In this document: one piece after another, positions 8,838 to 15,895 of the stretch
Numbering within the stretch: the first letter of the stretch is position 1
How the letters are laid out: the number at the start of each line of letters is the position of its first letter
Source: a virus
DNA length: 20,510 bases
Direction: 5' to 3' (one strand)
Virus record (IMG/VR): IMGVR_UViG_3300023174_000752
Coordinates: 1-20,510 of that record
Made by a program: the position numbers and the translations under genes
The notes under the pieces: model-generated
Told to the model about the DNA's origin: nothing
Databases searched by the model: none
Seen by the model: only the letters and a program-made list of their open reading frames with translations

Positions 8838-10931
8838 ATGGCATTTGAAATTACAAGTGATACAGTTGTAAAAATTCTAGTCCGTAGAGGACTAGAAGTT
8901 GAGCGTCTTGAAACTCTCCTATCTGAAGGTGAACTTGGTTTATCTGTAGACACACGCAGAGTTTTTGTTGGTGATGGTTATACCCTGGGCGGAACCCCAG
9001 TTGGCAGTATTAATTTTGGCATTATTGGTGATCTTGTAAATATAACACCATATGCCCAACCTGGTGACATGGCTTCATGTAAAAATATAAATTATGTTTT
9101 CAATAATAATAGCTGGAATATGGTATCACCTAAAACCTATATTGAACTTTTCGCTGATACACCATATGCTTGCCAGACATTAGAGTATTCACCAGATCCT
9201 TCAAATTCACTTAGATTGTCAGATACTGGATTAGGTGACGGTCTATTAATTGATTACAGCCAAGGCCCTAGTGGTGAAAAAAATAACACAATACAAAAAA
9301 CATATGGTCAGTTAAATTTTGATGCGCGATTTTTGTCATTATGCGCTTATAGAACAATTTATGATAATAACGATGGGCCCCGTGTAGGCAGTTTCTATTT
9401 TGGTAATATTTTTACCAAGACTATAACAGATCATCTTTCTACTACAGTTAATATAGAGAAAAATCTGTCTATAAATGATCACTCTTTATCTGCTTTTCAA
9501 TTGAAAATGACTGCACGCAGTGGTGATTATAATGGCAGTCTCATTGATGCTACTAGTGGCAGTCTGTATATCAGAAGCCCGGGACAAATTTTTCTTGGTA
9601 CGAAGAGCAATGGCTGCAGCGGGTTGAGTGTTGAGAACAATAACGTTACAGTGTTTGGTAATTTATCTGTTTTGGGTGATGTTGCTTATTTGAATTCCAT
9701 AGTTTCAGTGACCAGTGCTTTGAGTGTTGTTAATAGCGGCACAGGACCAGCATTGGTGGTGAGACAAAATGGCACCCAACCTATTGCTACATTTTTTGAT
9801 GATACGCAGAGTGCCTTAAGAATAATGGATGGTGCTAAAATTCAATTTTTTGAAGAAAATAGTTCTGGTGGTATAGGTATCAATACTACCAATACAAGCA
9901 ACGCACTTTCTCTAAAAGGTACCATTTCTGCTTTAGGTGAACCTATTTTTAGAGCTCTTGCAACTGATGGTTCCGGGGTAACAATAGCTGGCCCAAATAC
10001 TACCAATGACCCTCAGTTGCAAATTTCTAGACTTGATGCAGATAAATTTAACTTTAGAGTCCGTGGAGCTACAGGAGCAGCTCATCTCAACATTTATGAT
10101 CAGATCAATGGTTCTGTTGGTAATGGCATTGTATTAAAAGGAAACAATGTGGGCATAGGTACTGATACACCAGAACAAAAACTACATGTTTTAAAGGGTT
10201 CTGCAGGTATAGTGACTGCAGAAATCAACAGCATTGCTGTGTTTGAAGGCGATGGCTCTAATCACATATCCATTTTAACTCCAAACGGCAACACTGGAGG
10301 TGTGGTGTTTGGCAGCCCATCAGACAACTATGGTTCATACTTGTCCTGGAATTATACTAATAGTGAATTGAAGCTTGCAACTGCAAAGGCTGGTGGTTTC
10401 ATATCACTCTTGACTGACGATGAAACAACACAAGCTGTAAGAATTACAAACACTGGCAATGTGGGCATTGGCACAACAGCGCCTCTAACTAAATTAGAAG
10501 TTAATGGAAGCCTGAGAGTGGGTCGCGGCAATGATCTTCAGTTTAATTCTGCACTAAAATGGTCTGGGGCTGGAACTACTGATGCTAACAGTTACATGTC
10601 TGGCATTGCTAATAGTACTGAGCAAATACGCATTGATACCAATGGTGTTAAAATAAGTGACAGCAAAACTCTCACTCTGGGTGTGGGTACCAATGTTGCT
10701 CTGGATACTGCAACTGGTTCCAAGATTGGAACAGCAACCACACAGAAGCTCAGTTTCTACAATGCAAACCCCATAGTGCAACCTTCATCTGCCAATCAAG
10801 CAGCACTTGCAGCATATGTTGGAGGGGCCAATGGGTACAGTACTACAGCTCAAGCTCAAGCAATAATTACATTAGTAAATGAAATACGTACCACTCTTGT
10901 TAATCTCGGATTAATGAAGGGTTCAGCTTAA
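8838..10931 (+). CDS. Long tail fibre protein (Mtd-like N-terminus, shaft repeats)
   Basis: This 697-residue protein begins with the same attachment domain as its neighbour (VKILVRRG, LSEGELGLSVDT, VFVGDG). A long beta-rich shaft follows. It includes two copies of the fibre phrase NVGIGT.xP...KL.V (near residues 435 and 540) and GSLRVGRGNDLQF. The C-terminus has GSKIGTATTQKLSFYNANP and then VNEIRTTLVNLGLMKG, the standard ending of many trimeric phage fibres with a terminal helix. No intramolecular chaperone (S74 peptidase) domain is seen at the end. It starts 1 nt after the previous stop with no -10-like hexamer in the gap, so it is probably co-transcribed and translationally linked. The role as a fibre is well supported; the receptor is unknown. 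Confidence 0.85.
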   Translation: MAFEITSDTVVKILVRRGLEVERLETLLSEGELGLSVDTRRVFVGDGYTLGGTPVGSINFGIIGDLVNITPYAQPGDMASCKNINYVFNNNSWNMVSPKTYIELFADTPYACQTLEYSPDPSNSLRLSDTGLGDGLLIDYSQGPSGEKNNTIQKTYGQLNFDARFLSLCAYRTIYDNNDGPRVGSFYFGNIFTKTITDHLSTTVNIEKNLSINDHSLSAFQLKMTARSGDYNGSLIDATSGSLYIRSPGQIFLGTKSNGCSGLSVENNNVTVFGNLSVLGDVAYLNSIVSVTSALSVVNSGTGPALVVRQNGTQPIATFFDDTQSALRIMDGAKIQFFEENSSGGIGINTTNTSNALSLKGTISALGEPIFRALATDGSGVTIAGPNTTNDPQLQISRLDADKFNFRVRGATGAAHLNIYDQINGSVGNGIVLKGNNVGIGTDTPEQKLHVLKGSAGIVTAEINSIAVFEGDGSNHISILTPNGNTGGVVFGSPSDNYGSYLSWNYTNSELKLATAKAGGFISLLTDDETTQAVRITNTGNVGIGTTAPLTKLEVNGSLRVGRGNDLQFNSALKWSGAGTTDANSYMSGIANSTEQIRIDTNGVKISDSKTLTLGVGTNVALDTATGSKIGTATTQKLSFYNANPIVQPSSANQAALAAYVGGANGYSTTAQAQAIITLVNEIRTTLVNLGLMKGSA

Positions 10932-10959
10932 TAGTACTTGCAAGTTCATTTTGTTATAT

Positions 10960-10965
10960 TAATAT
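10960..10965 (+). promoter_or_regulatory. -10-like TAATAT, 6 nt before ATG 10972
   Basis: TAATAT overlaps TATAAA in the 40-nt gap after the fibre gene. No Shine-Dalgarno sequence is present. A short palindrome (acttgcaagt) lies just upstream of it. Confidence 0.4.
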
Positions 10966-10971
10966 AAACAC

Positions 10972-11172
10972 ATGTTCATCGACAAATACACATTCCACGT
11001 CAGAGACAATACCACCAAGAAAACATTCAAAATTACTTTGGATGAAGACACCCCACAAGATGCACACAAGAAGATCTACAACAGGCTCAATTACTATCAA
11101 GACATTGTAAAAGTAGAAGATTTTGAAAAAAATACAGTGTTTGATCCAGATCGGGGCTTCATAAATAATTGA
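10972..11172 (+). CDS. Hypothetical 66-aa protein
   Basis: The gene encodes a small soluble protein (MFIDKYTFHVRD, then TFKITLDEDTPQDAHKKIYN, then FDPDRGFINN). It looks like a compact beta-beta-alpha protein with an acidic centre, and the family is not recognised. It leads a tight run of three small genes: its TGA at 11170-11172 is directly followed by the next ATG. Its last codons contain the TAAATAAT element of that next gene, so the coding sequence doubles as a regulatory site. Confidence 0.65.
   Translation: MFIDKYTFHVRDNTTKKTFKITLDEDTPQDAHKKIYNRLNYYQDIVKVEDFEKNTVFDPDRGFINN
11162..11167 (+). promoter_or_regulatory. Late-promoter-like TAAATA, 5 nt before ATG 11173
   Basis: TAAATAAT is embedded in the last codons of the preceding gene (coding IleAsnAsn-stop). 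In context it reads CATAAATA, close to the T4/cyanophage late consensus. Confidence 0.5.
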
Positions 11173-11352
11173 ATGATAAGTGACTTCTTTGAAGACAACA
11201 AACCATGTCCTCCAGAGATTGTTAACTGTGAAAAGCTTAGATTGGAATACAAACAAGAAATATCAACCATTAATCCCCGTGCATGCACACCTTGCATGAT
11301 CAATGGCATAAAGTCAAAATATCTCAATATCATTAGCAACAGCAACCGATGA
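11173..11352 (+). CDS. Small Cys-rich protein, 59 aa
   Basis: A 59-residue frame runs from the ATG at 11173 to the TGA at 11350-11352. It starts MISDFFEDNKPCPPEIVNCE and contains four cysteines in two pairs, C12/C19 and C38/C41 (CTPC), separated by a charged helix (EKLRLEYKQEIS). The arrangement suggests a small zinc-binding or redox protein. Small proteins of this look occur next to a CPFC membrane protein in some marine phages; that is from memory, not checked. The stop overlaps the next ATG in ATGA. The start directly abuts the previous stop and has a TAAATA element. Confidence 0.65.
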   Translation: MISDFFEDNKPCPPEIVNCEKLRLEYKQEISTINPRACTPCMINGIKSKYLNIISNSNR

Positions 11353-11669
11353 TTGAAGCATTCACAGTATATTTAATTTCACAAGCTGCCAACTTAGTTT
11401 GGTTTTCATCACCATTGAAGTTGTCTCTGTACAGCCTCTTGACAAAGAAAATTACTTTCCGTCATGAAGATTTTGACTTACTGCTTTTAACTGCCTCTCC
11501 TTTGCTCAAAGTATTCACTTGTCCTTTTTGCTTTAGTTTTTGGACCAGCACAATTGTTTCTGCTATTCTGTCTGATAGTTTTATAGGTTTCATAATAAAC
11601 ACAAGCACCAGCATTGTGCTCATTTATCTGTATGAAAATGTAATTAATTTTCTAAAAGGAGTTGATTAA
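11349..11669 (+). CDS. Small membrane protein with CPFC motif
   Basis: This 106-residue protein is largely hydrophobic. Likely membrane segments lie near residues 5-20, 44-58, 64-76 and 79-96. The motif C58-P-F-C61-FSFW sits at the start of a membrane helix, which resembles the C..C..FW motif of small uncharacterised phage membrane proteins (DUF1360-like). It overlaps the preceding Cys-rich gene by ATGA and has no promoter-like hexamer or Shine-Dalgarno sequence, so it is probably translated by coupling. The adjacent CxxC proteins may work together, for example in thiol chemistry or metal binding at the inner membrane. That is inference. Confidence 0.65.
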   Translation: MIEAFTVYLISQAANLVWFSSPLKLSLYSLLTKKITFRHEDFDLLLLTASPLLKVFTCPFCFSFWTSTIVSAILSDSFIGFIINTSTSIVLIYLYENVINFLKGVD

Positions 11670-11683
11670 ATAATTTTTTAATT

Positions 11684-11689
11684 TAATAT
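11684..11689 (+). promoter_or_regulatory. -10-like TAATAT, 6 nt before ATG 11696
   Basis: TAATAT lies 6 nt upstream of the ATG. A TAAATAAT also sits further upstream at 11667-11674, overlapping the preceding stop. The two sit within an AT-only inverted repeat region (ATTAAAT / ATTTAAT). Confidence 0.4.
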
Positions 11690-11695
11690 ATTGTT

Positions 11696-11869
11696 ATGCC
11701 AGACACAACAACTCAAGAATTGCAAACAGAAATAACCCTACAAGATTTAAAAGTTCTAGCCAACTTGATTGAAGCAGCTTCTGCAAGAGGCGTTCTCAAG
11801 GGGGCTGATCTCACCGTTGTAGGCGGTGTATACGACAAGATTGTTACCGTGATTAATACTTCCAAATAA
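11696..11869 (+). CDS. Small conserved-type phage protein, 57 aa
   Basis: An ATG at 11696 opens a 57-residue frame ending at the TAA 11867-11869. The core (ITLQDLKVLANLIEAASARG, then VLKGADLTVVGGVYDKI) matches, from memory, a short helical protein widespread in marine T4-like phages, where it is annotated as hypothetical. It predicts two or three amphipathic helices. The stop shares its last base with the ATG of the next gene (TAATG), so the two are translationally coupled. No function is known to me. Confidence 0.75.
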   Translation: MPDTTTQELQTEITLQDLKVLANLIEAASARGVLKGADLTVVGGVYDKIVTVINTSK

Positions 11870-12087
11870 TGAAAATTGAACTGGTCAATGTTCAAAACAT
11901 GCACACAGGAATGCATGTAAAAGTCTTGGCTGATAGCAAAGAAGTTGGTGTGCTCTACTTGAGCAATGAAGAATTGGATGCTTTTCTTGACTTAATCCGC
12001 AAAGGTGTCACAAAAAGTGACACAGAATTTGTTAATAGCTTGCATACTGACGACGGCTTAGAAGATTACGAAGATCAAGACGACTAA
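11869..12087 (+). CDS. Hypothetical acidic-tailed protein, 72 aa
   Basis: The 72-residue product begins MKIELVNVQNMHTGMHVKVL, continues with a helix (SNEELDAFLDLIRKG), and ends in a strongly acidic tail (DDGLEDYEDQDD). The start is coupled to the previous gene by TAATG. No family is recognised. The acidic C-terminal tail could be DNA-mimicking or simply solubilising; nothing in the sequence decides this. Confidence 0.65.
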   Translation: MKIELVNVQNMHTGMHVKVLADSKEVGVLYLSNEELDAFLDLIRKGVTKSDTEFVNSLHTDDGLEDYEDQDD

Positions 12088-12104
12088 TACACTCTCTTTT
12101 TCAT

Positions 12105-12110
12105 TAAATA
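12105..12110 (+). promoter_or_regulatory. Late-promoter-like TAAATA, 5 nt before ATG 12116
   Basis: TAAATAAT lies in the 28-nt gap between two small genes, with a pyrimidine-rich stretch upstream and no Shine-Dalgarno sequence. Confidence 0.5.
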
Positions 12111-12115
12111 ATATA

Positions 12116-12331
12116 ATGAAAGAGATTGACTTTATTCAATCCATATGTGAAGAGTTCACTGATATTGTCATCACTGACAAGAAGAAAAACTCTGTAATTT
12201 TTCACCTGCCTGCCAAGTATTTCAAAGACCTCAATAAACGGTTGATTGACAAGGGGTTTGAGCTCACATTTAAAAAGGCCATTAGCAAAGGCCATTATAC
12301 TTGTTCTTATACACTCAAAAAAAACAAGTAG
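12116..12331 (+). CDS. Hypothetical basic protein, 71 aa
   Basis: The 71-residue, Lys-rich product begins MKEIDFIQSICEEFTDIVIT and ends SKGHYTCSYTLKKNK. It probably folds as an alpha/beta unit: a helix, a beta hairpin and a second helix (KYFKDLNKRLIDKG). The family is not recognised. It stands alone between a TAAATA element and a TATAAT element, so it is probably its own transcription unit or the start of the nuclease/deaminase group. Confidence 0.65.
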   Translation: MKEIDFIQSICEEFTDIVITDKKKNSVIFHLPAKYFKDLNKRLIDKGFELTFKKAISKGHYTCSYTLKKNK

Positions 12332-12350
12332 AATCATTTTTAATTTCCTG

Positions 12351-12356
12351 TATAAT
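12351..12356 (+). promoter_or_regulatory. -10-like TATAAT, 7 nt before ATG 12364
   Basis: A perfect TATAAT lies in the 32-nt gap. No recognisable -35 TTGACA sits 17 nt upstream. Confidence 0.4.
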
Positions 12357-12363
12357 AGGGTTA

Positions 12364-13038
12364 ATGTTAAAGTTCGACAAAGTAAAGCATTGCTATAGAA
12401 ACATACATACCAATGAGGAATACACTTCCGCCACAACACTCATTGGCAAGTTTAAAAAGAAGTTTGATGTGGAGTTCTTTGCCAAAAAGACTGCTGATAA
12501 AGAAGGTATTACTGTGGAAGAAGTCAAAGCCAAATGGCAGAAGATCAATGCAGACAGCAAGATAAGAGGCAGTTCCATTCATAGTGCCATTGATGAATAC
12601 AATAAAACAGGAGAGAAACCCCAAGAATTCAAGGATATCCTGGATTCTCTTGAGTCTCTCAAATTGTATGATAGATCCATTGCCAAATGTGAAGAACTGG
12701 TTTATAACCACAATTACCGTTTAGCAGGCACAGCAGATTGCATTGAAGATTTAGGCTCCACCTTCAATGTGTATGATTACAAGACCAACAAGAAGTTCAA
12801 TCTGTATTCACAATACAATTCTTTCTTTCTGGATCCTGTTGCTCACTTGAGTGATTGTGAATACAATGCCTATTCATTGCAGCTCTCTTTGTATGCTTAC
12901 ATGTACCAAAGCATGACTGGCAAAAGAGTGGGCAAATTAGGCATAGCCTACCTAGATGGTGACAACAAATTCAATGTATACTACTCACCATATTTGCTCA
13001 CAGATGTTCAGAAGATTTTGAACCATGCCAAGAATTAA
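12364..13038 (+). CDS. PD-(D/E)XK (RecB-like) exonuclease family protein
   Basis: The likely start is the ATG at 12364, giving 224 residues; the open frame extends back to a TTG at 12301 inside the previous gene. The PD-(D/E)XK nuclease core is visible. It has RGSSIH with H73, E110/E111 ahead of the beta-hairpin, GTAD with D125, and the catalytic DYK with D138 and K140. The RecB-type QxxxY motif follows (Q173, Y177). These are the metal and catalytic residues of RecB/Cas4/lambda-exonuclease relatives. The protein probably acts on DNA ends in replication, recombination or host DNA degradation, but its substrate is unknown. Its last 14 nt overlap the start of the deaminase gene. Family assignment is strong, exact function inferred. 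Confidence 0.8.
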   Translation: MLKFDKVKHCYRNIHTNEEYTSATTLIGKFKKKFDVEFFAKKTADKEGITVEEVKAKWQKINADSKIRGSSIHSAIDEYNKTGEKPQEFKDILDSLESLKLYDRSIAKCEELVYNHNYRLAGTADCIEDLGSTFNVYDYKTNKKFNLYSQYNSFFLDPVAHLSDCEYNAYSLQLSLYAYMYQSMTGKRVGKLGIAYLDGDNKFNVYYSPYLLTDVQKILNHAKN

Positions 13039-13468
13039 TTGGGAAGAGCATGCCCTTTTAATTGCTTGGGCTGCTACTCTGCGGTCTGAAGATCCCTACA
13101 TGAAAGTAGGAGCATGTGCATTGGGCCATCAAAGGGAAGTGCTGGGTGTTGCTTACAATGGCTTAGCCCCAGGCAAAATAGTTTCACAAGATTTCTGGTC
13201 TGACAGGCACAAGCGCAGACCATTCATGATTCATGCTGAAGCAAATCTATTGGCAAGAATTAGCAAAGATGAAGCACATACCATTGGTGTAACTCTGCAG
13301 CCTTGCAGTTGCTGTGCACAATCCATGGTAGCACATGGAGTCAAAAAAGTAGTATACACAGAGAAGTATGATTTTGACAAAGGTGGTTTGGACATTTTAA
13401 AATTTTATGGTGTGGAGTTGATTTGCATTCCTAAAGATCACATATTAAATAAACTCAAATCATTATGA
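13025..13468 (+). CDS. Cytidine/deoxycytidylate deaminase-like protein
   Basis: This 147-residue zinc-dependent deaminase fold has HAE (H70, E72) followed by PCSCC with C94 and C97. These are the zinc ligands and proton-shuttling Glu of the dCMP/cytidine deaminase superfamily. The N-terminus (WEEHALLIAWAATLRSEDPYMKVGACALG) is typical of dCMP deaminases, which convert dCMP to dUMP to feed dTTP synthesis. T4-like phages commonly carry such a gene, and the length fits. Substrate specificity (dCMP versus other deaminase substrates) cannot be fixed here. The start overlaps the end of the nuclease gene, and the stop overlaps the next ATG (ATGA), so the three are co-translated. Confidence 0.8.
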   Translation: MPRINWEEHALLIAWAATLRSEDPYMKVGACALGHQREVLGVAYNGLAPGKIVSQDFWSDRHKRRPFMIHAEANLLARISKDEAHTIGVTLQPCSCCAQSMVAHGVKKVVYTEKYDFDKGGLDILKFYGVELICIPKDHILNKLKSL

Positions 13469-13905
13469 GATTCTTAGATGTAATCATAGAAAATTCCCCT
13501 GTTAAAGAAGCCAAGCTTTATAGCCCTGCTCAAAAAGCAGCAGAGAAGCCTGACAATGGTGTCACAATTCAAAACCCTGCTGCATATCATGTAATTCAAG
13601 ACTGTGCCAAGATGACTGTTAAGTTTTTACCCTTTTATGTATTTGGTTTGTATGCTCATCCTTTTGATGATTTGAAGGGCAAGTATAATTTCAAAGACAT
13701 CAAAGAATTTGTGGATGCAGCTTTTAGTGATGTTACGTTGAACCAACTGTTAATTCTTATCCTAGATAAGATAAAGAAGTTGCCTTATACTCCCTCTCAA
13801 AGTGCCAATGATCCTTATGGTGATTATGAAAGCTTTGAAGGGGTGAACGAAAAAGATGTAGTATCGCTTTTATGCAAAGCCTTTAACGTTCCTGTCTTGA
13901 AATAA
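13465..13905 (+). CDS. Hypothetical protein, 146 aa
   Basis: The 146-residue product starts MRFLDVIIENSPVKEAKLYS and contains helical stretches (EFVDAAFSDVTLNQLLILIL). No enzyme motif is seen and the family is not recognised. It overlaps the deaminase stop by ATGA, so it belongs to the nuclease-deaminase group. It ends exactly where the converging minus-strand gene ends (13905/13906), leaving no intergenic terminator space. Confidence 0.65.
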   Translation: MRFLDVIIENSPVKEAKLYSPAQKAAEKPDNGVTIQNPAAYHVIQDCAKMTVKFLPFYVFGLYAHPFDDLKGKYNFKDIKEFVDAAFSDVTLNQLLILILDKIKKLPYTPSQSANDPYGDYESFEGVNEKDVVSLLCKAFNVPVLK

Positions 13906-14205
13906 TTACGCCAACTCTTTAACGTAACTAACAGGACGCAGATTCAGATTCAATTTGAAGCTATTAACTGGCAATCCACTATCAAATCTCTTGATAAAAT
14001 TTGATGTTGATTTGGTTAATGCAGCTTTGAATGCTGATGTTTTCTTATTCTTTTTGACAACAAGATAAACGCTATCAGGAAAAACTCCAACCTTGTCCAG
14101 GTTATGAATCTTGTCCTTCAGAGCTCTGGCGATGGCACAATTTTGTGGATTGGCTTTCTCACCGAACTGGATATGCTTATCTTTAATGCCTAAGCTTATT
14201 TTCAT
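13906..14205 (-). CDS. Hypothetical protein, 99 aa (minus strand)
   Basis: This 99-residue product, read right to left, begins MKISLGIKDKHIQFGEKANP and contains NCAIARALKD. The layout of a short beta strand, 'I..GE', then 'CxIARAL' resembles a small phage protein family of unknown function; that is from memory. The C-terminus is basic and Ser/Asn-rich. It is the only minus-strand gene between 1 and 14597, converges with its plus-strand neighbour, and is divergent from the gene at 14238, with which it shares a 32-nt intergenic region carrying an element for each direction. Confidence 0.65.
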   Translation of the reverse strand: MKISLGIKDKHIQFGEKANPQNCAIARALKDKIHNLDKVGVFPDSVYLVVKKNKKTSAFKAALTKSTSNFIKRFDSGLPVNSFKLNLNLRPVSYVKELA

Positions 14206-14210
14206 GTAAT

Positions 14211-14216
14211 TATTTA
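14211..14216 (-). promoter_or_regulatory. Late-promoter-like TAAATA on minus strand, 5 nt before ATG 14205
   Basis: TAAATAAT reads on the minus strand, followed by TAC and the ATG. It shows the same layout on the opposite strand as the plus-strand sites, so the pattern is not a strand-bias artefact. Confidence 0.5.
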
Positions 14217-14225
14217 GTCATAGAA

Positions 14226-14231
14226 TAAGTA
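14226..14231 (+). promoter_or_regulatory. -10-like TAAGTA, 6 nt before ATG 14238
   Basis: It differs from TAAATA by one base. The surrounding sequence (AGAATAAGTACTTTTAATG) closely parallels AGAATAAATACTTTTATG before the holin candidate at 17180. Confidence 0.4.
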
Positions 14232-14237
14232 CTTTTA

Positions 14238-14597
14238 ATGAAACTAATAGCTCCATTTGTAACATTACAAGAGCAATTGCGCATATTTCATTGGCAATCT
14301 GAGACTTATGCACAACACAAAGCATTTGGCAAAGCATATGAAGCGCTTGGTGATCTTATAGATAGCTTTGTGGAAGTGTATTCTGGCAAATATGGCAAAC
14401 CCAGAGCCAAGTTGAAATACAGCTTGAACCTGAGCAATTTTGATGGTGATTATGCAGAGTTTATTGACAGTAGCATTAGCTTCTTGGATGGGTTTAATGC
14501 AGAGTTTGATGCTAATAAAGACAGTGATCTTCTCAACATCCGTGATGAAATGAAGTCTGTTTTAAATCAATTGAAGTACTTACTAACATTAAAATAA
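14238..14597 (+). CDS. Small helical protein, possibly Dps/ferritin-like (DUF5856-like)
   Basis: The 119-residue, nearly all-helical product contains LQEQLRIFHWQSETYAQHKA followed by EALGDLIDSFVEVY. The spacing of F-H-W-Q, the helix after it and the E/D-rich helix recall ferritin/Dps-like four-helix proteins. Small phage proteins with this N-terminus have been labelled DUF5856 (from memory). Whether it binds iron is not evident. It is divergent from the minus-strand 99-aa gene, and it converges end to end with the minus-strand methyltransferase (14597/14598). Confidence 0.65.
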   Translation: MKLIAPFVTLQEQLRIFHWQSETYAQHKAFGKAYEALGDLIDSFVEVYSGKYGKPRAKLKYSLNLSNFDGDYAEFIDSSISFLDGFNAEFDANKDSDLLNIRDEMKSVLNQLKYLLTLK

Positions 14598-15110
14598 TTA
14601 CTTTATCCAATACCAAGAAGTAGTTGGAAAGGGTGTAACCGTCCTCTCAACTTCAAGAGCAAACTGATCTACCGCTCTGACTACAGCAGGTATTTGTGGA
14701 CCGTAATCATGCCCTGCACATACACCACCAGTCTTCAGTTTAGAATAATAATTTCTACAATCTTTTAAAACTTGTTCATATGTATGTAGCCCATCAATAA
14801 AAATAAAATCAAAATAATTATCAGCAAAATCTGATATTGCATCATCTGATGTTTTTTTATGAAGAATAAATCGGTCACCGTATTCTTCTAATTTCTTTTT
14901 TGCAATTAATTCTGTTGTACTGTCATCATGAAAAACAGTACCACACCAATCTGTGTATGTAATATAAGGATCTATACCATGTAATGTAAGTGTAGGTAGT
15001 TTTGATAGAAGCGCATTTGATCCACTCCCATCCATTACTCCTATTTCCAACCCTATTAAAGGGGCTGTAGTATTGCAAAAAAGATCTGTCAATCCAATTG
15101 TAGATGCCAT
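14598..15110 (-). CDS. Class I SAM-dependent methyltransferase (Methyltransf_24-like)
   Basis: The ATG at 15110 gives 170 residues; the frame could extend to a TTG at 15146, but the ATG is preferred. Motif I is LIGLEIGVMDGSGS. An acidic residue after strand 2 is in HGIDPYITY. DFIFIDGLHTYEQVLKD is the hallmark of the Methyltransf_24 family, often linked to glycan or small-molecule methylation. The substrate is unknown. It lies on the minus strand with a second methyltransferase at 15279-15884, separated by plus-strand tRNA-Tyr. By eye both read as more AT-rich than the flanking epimerase and deaminase genes, which fits acquisition as cargo next to tRNAs. Confidence 0.8.
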   Translation of the reverse strand: MASTIGLTDLFCNTTAPLIGLEIGVMDGSGSNALLSKLPTLTLHGIDPYITYTDWCGTVFHDDSTTELIAKKKLEEYGDRFILHKKTSDDAISDFADNYFDFIFIDGLHTYEQVLKDCRNYYSKLKTGGVCAGHDYGPQIPAVVRAVDQFALEVERTVTPFPTTSWYWIK

Positions 15111-15181
15111 ATAGTAATATATTAAGTTGTTGCTGTTCTTTATCAATGTATTAAAATAATGATTAGTTCTTTAAAAGATTT

Positions 15182-15266
15182 TGGGTAGATACCGAAGTGG
15201 CCAAACGGGGTGGACTGTAAATCCACTGGCTTACGCCTTCAGTGGTTCGAATCCACTTCTGCCCAA
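15182..15266 (+). tRNA. tRNA-Tyr (anticodon GTA)
   Basis: This is a class II tRNA of 85 nt. The acceptor stem TGGGTAG (15182-15188) pairs with CTGCCCA (15259-15265). The anticodon stem is GTGGA/TCCAC with loop CTGTAAA, and the anticodon GTA is at 15217-15219. A long variable arm and a T-arm (AGTGG/CCACT with TTCGAAT) follow. CCA is not encoded. It lies between the two minus-strand methyltransferase genes on the opposite strand. Confidence 0.95.
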
Positions 15267-15278
15267 TAAATTTAATAA

Positions 15279-15884
15279 TTAATTCGTAGGTTTATATACA
15301 ACAAAAGAATCCCATGCATTATTTCCATAGTGTATATGGGTAATGCTAGCATTTGGTACATCTAAATTTTTAAAATGCTGTATATCGCTAGCTCTAACAT
15401 CCTCTACTATATAAACCCCATTTTCTTTTAAATGTTTTGATAAAAATAATAAAGAGGTAACTTGATGATTCAAGTCATGTGACCCGTCATCAATAATGAT
15501 ATCAAATTTAAATTCATTACCATTAAAGTCAAACATTTTTTGCAAAACATTTTGTAATCCTGTATTGTTTGATTGATCTCCTTGAAAACATTTTATTCTT
15601 TCTTCTTCAAACACAACATTTTCAACAATATCAAATGCATAAATTTGAGAATTTATAAAAAAGTCTCTCCAAGCTCTTAAACTCGCACCAGGCTTGTATT
15701 CTTCGCCAACTAAATAAACCATAGCATCTCTAGTGCCTATGCCTATCTCCAGTATATTAAGTTTTTTTTCCTTTAAATCTTTGAAAAGATTATAATATTC
15801 AGAAGAGTATGAGTGTCCTCTACCATTCCAATTAGTTTTATCAGCTAAATACTTTTCAAACAACTCACATAATTCCGTTTTCAT
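15279..15884 (-). CDS. Class I methyltransferase, sugar O-methyltransferase-like
   Basis: The 201-residue product has SAM motif I (NILEIGIGTRDAM), then GASLRAWRDFF and QIYAFDIVEN (acidic residue after strand 2). DIIIDDGSHDLNHQV carries the D-D-G-S-H signature of the family around the macrolide-sugar and rhamnosyl-tetracenomycin O-methyltransferases (MycE-type, metal-dependent). The DDGSH-type residues in that family contribute to metal and catalysis. The substrate is not known. With the nucleotide-sugar genes nearby, glycan methylation is plausible. It is the outer gene of the minus-strand pair, and a TAAATA element sits 5 nt before its ATG. Confidence 0.75.
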   Translation of the reverse strand: MKTELCELFEKYLADKTNWNGRGHSYSSEYYNLFKDLKEKKLNILEIGIGTRDAMVYLVGEEYKPGASLRAWRDFFINSQIYAFDIVENVVFEEERIKCFQGDQSNNTGLQNVLQKMFDFNGNEFKFDIIIDDGSHDLNHQVTSLLFLSKHLKENGVYIVEDVRASDIQHFKNLDVPNASITHIHYGNNAWDSFVVYKPTN

Positions 15885-15889
15885 TATAA

Positions 15890-15895
15890 TATTTA
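15890..15895 (-). promoter_or_regulatory. -10-like TAAATA on minus strand, 5 nt before ATG 15884
   Basis: It reads ATTAATAAATATTATA then ATG on the minus strand. It is a second independent minus-strand instance of the plus-strand layout. Confidence 0.45.

Noticed and set aside
8363-10931. Diversity-generating retroelement, because of the Mtd-like domain
   Set aside because: No reverse transcriptase, template repeat or C-type lectin variable end is seen in the window; only the attachment domain is shared.
10700-10931. S74 peptidase (intramolecular chaperone) at the end of the long fibre
   Set aside because: The C-terminus lacks the S74 signature and ends in a short helical segment (VNEIRTTLVNLGL).
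12301-12363. Longer nuclease start at TTG 12301
   Set aside because: It would overlap the previous gene by 31 nt, while the ATG at 12364 follows a TATAAT and the family motifs start later.
15111-15146. Longer methyltransferase start at TTG 15146
   Set aside because: The ATG at 15110 starts just before the conserved domain.
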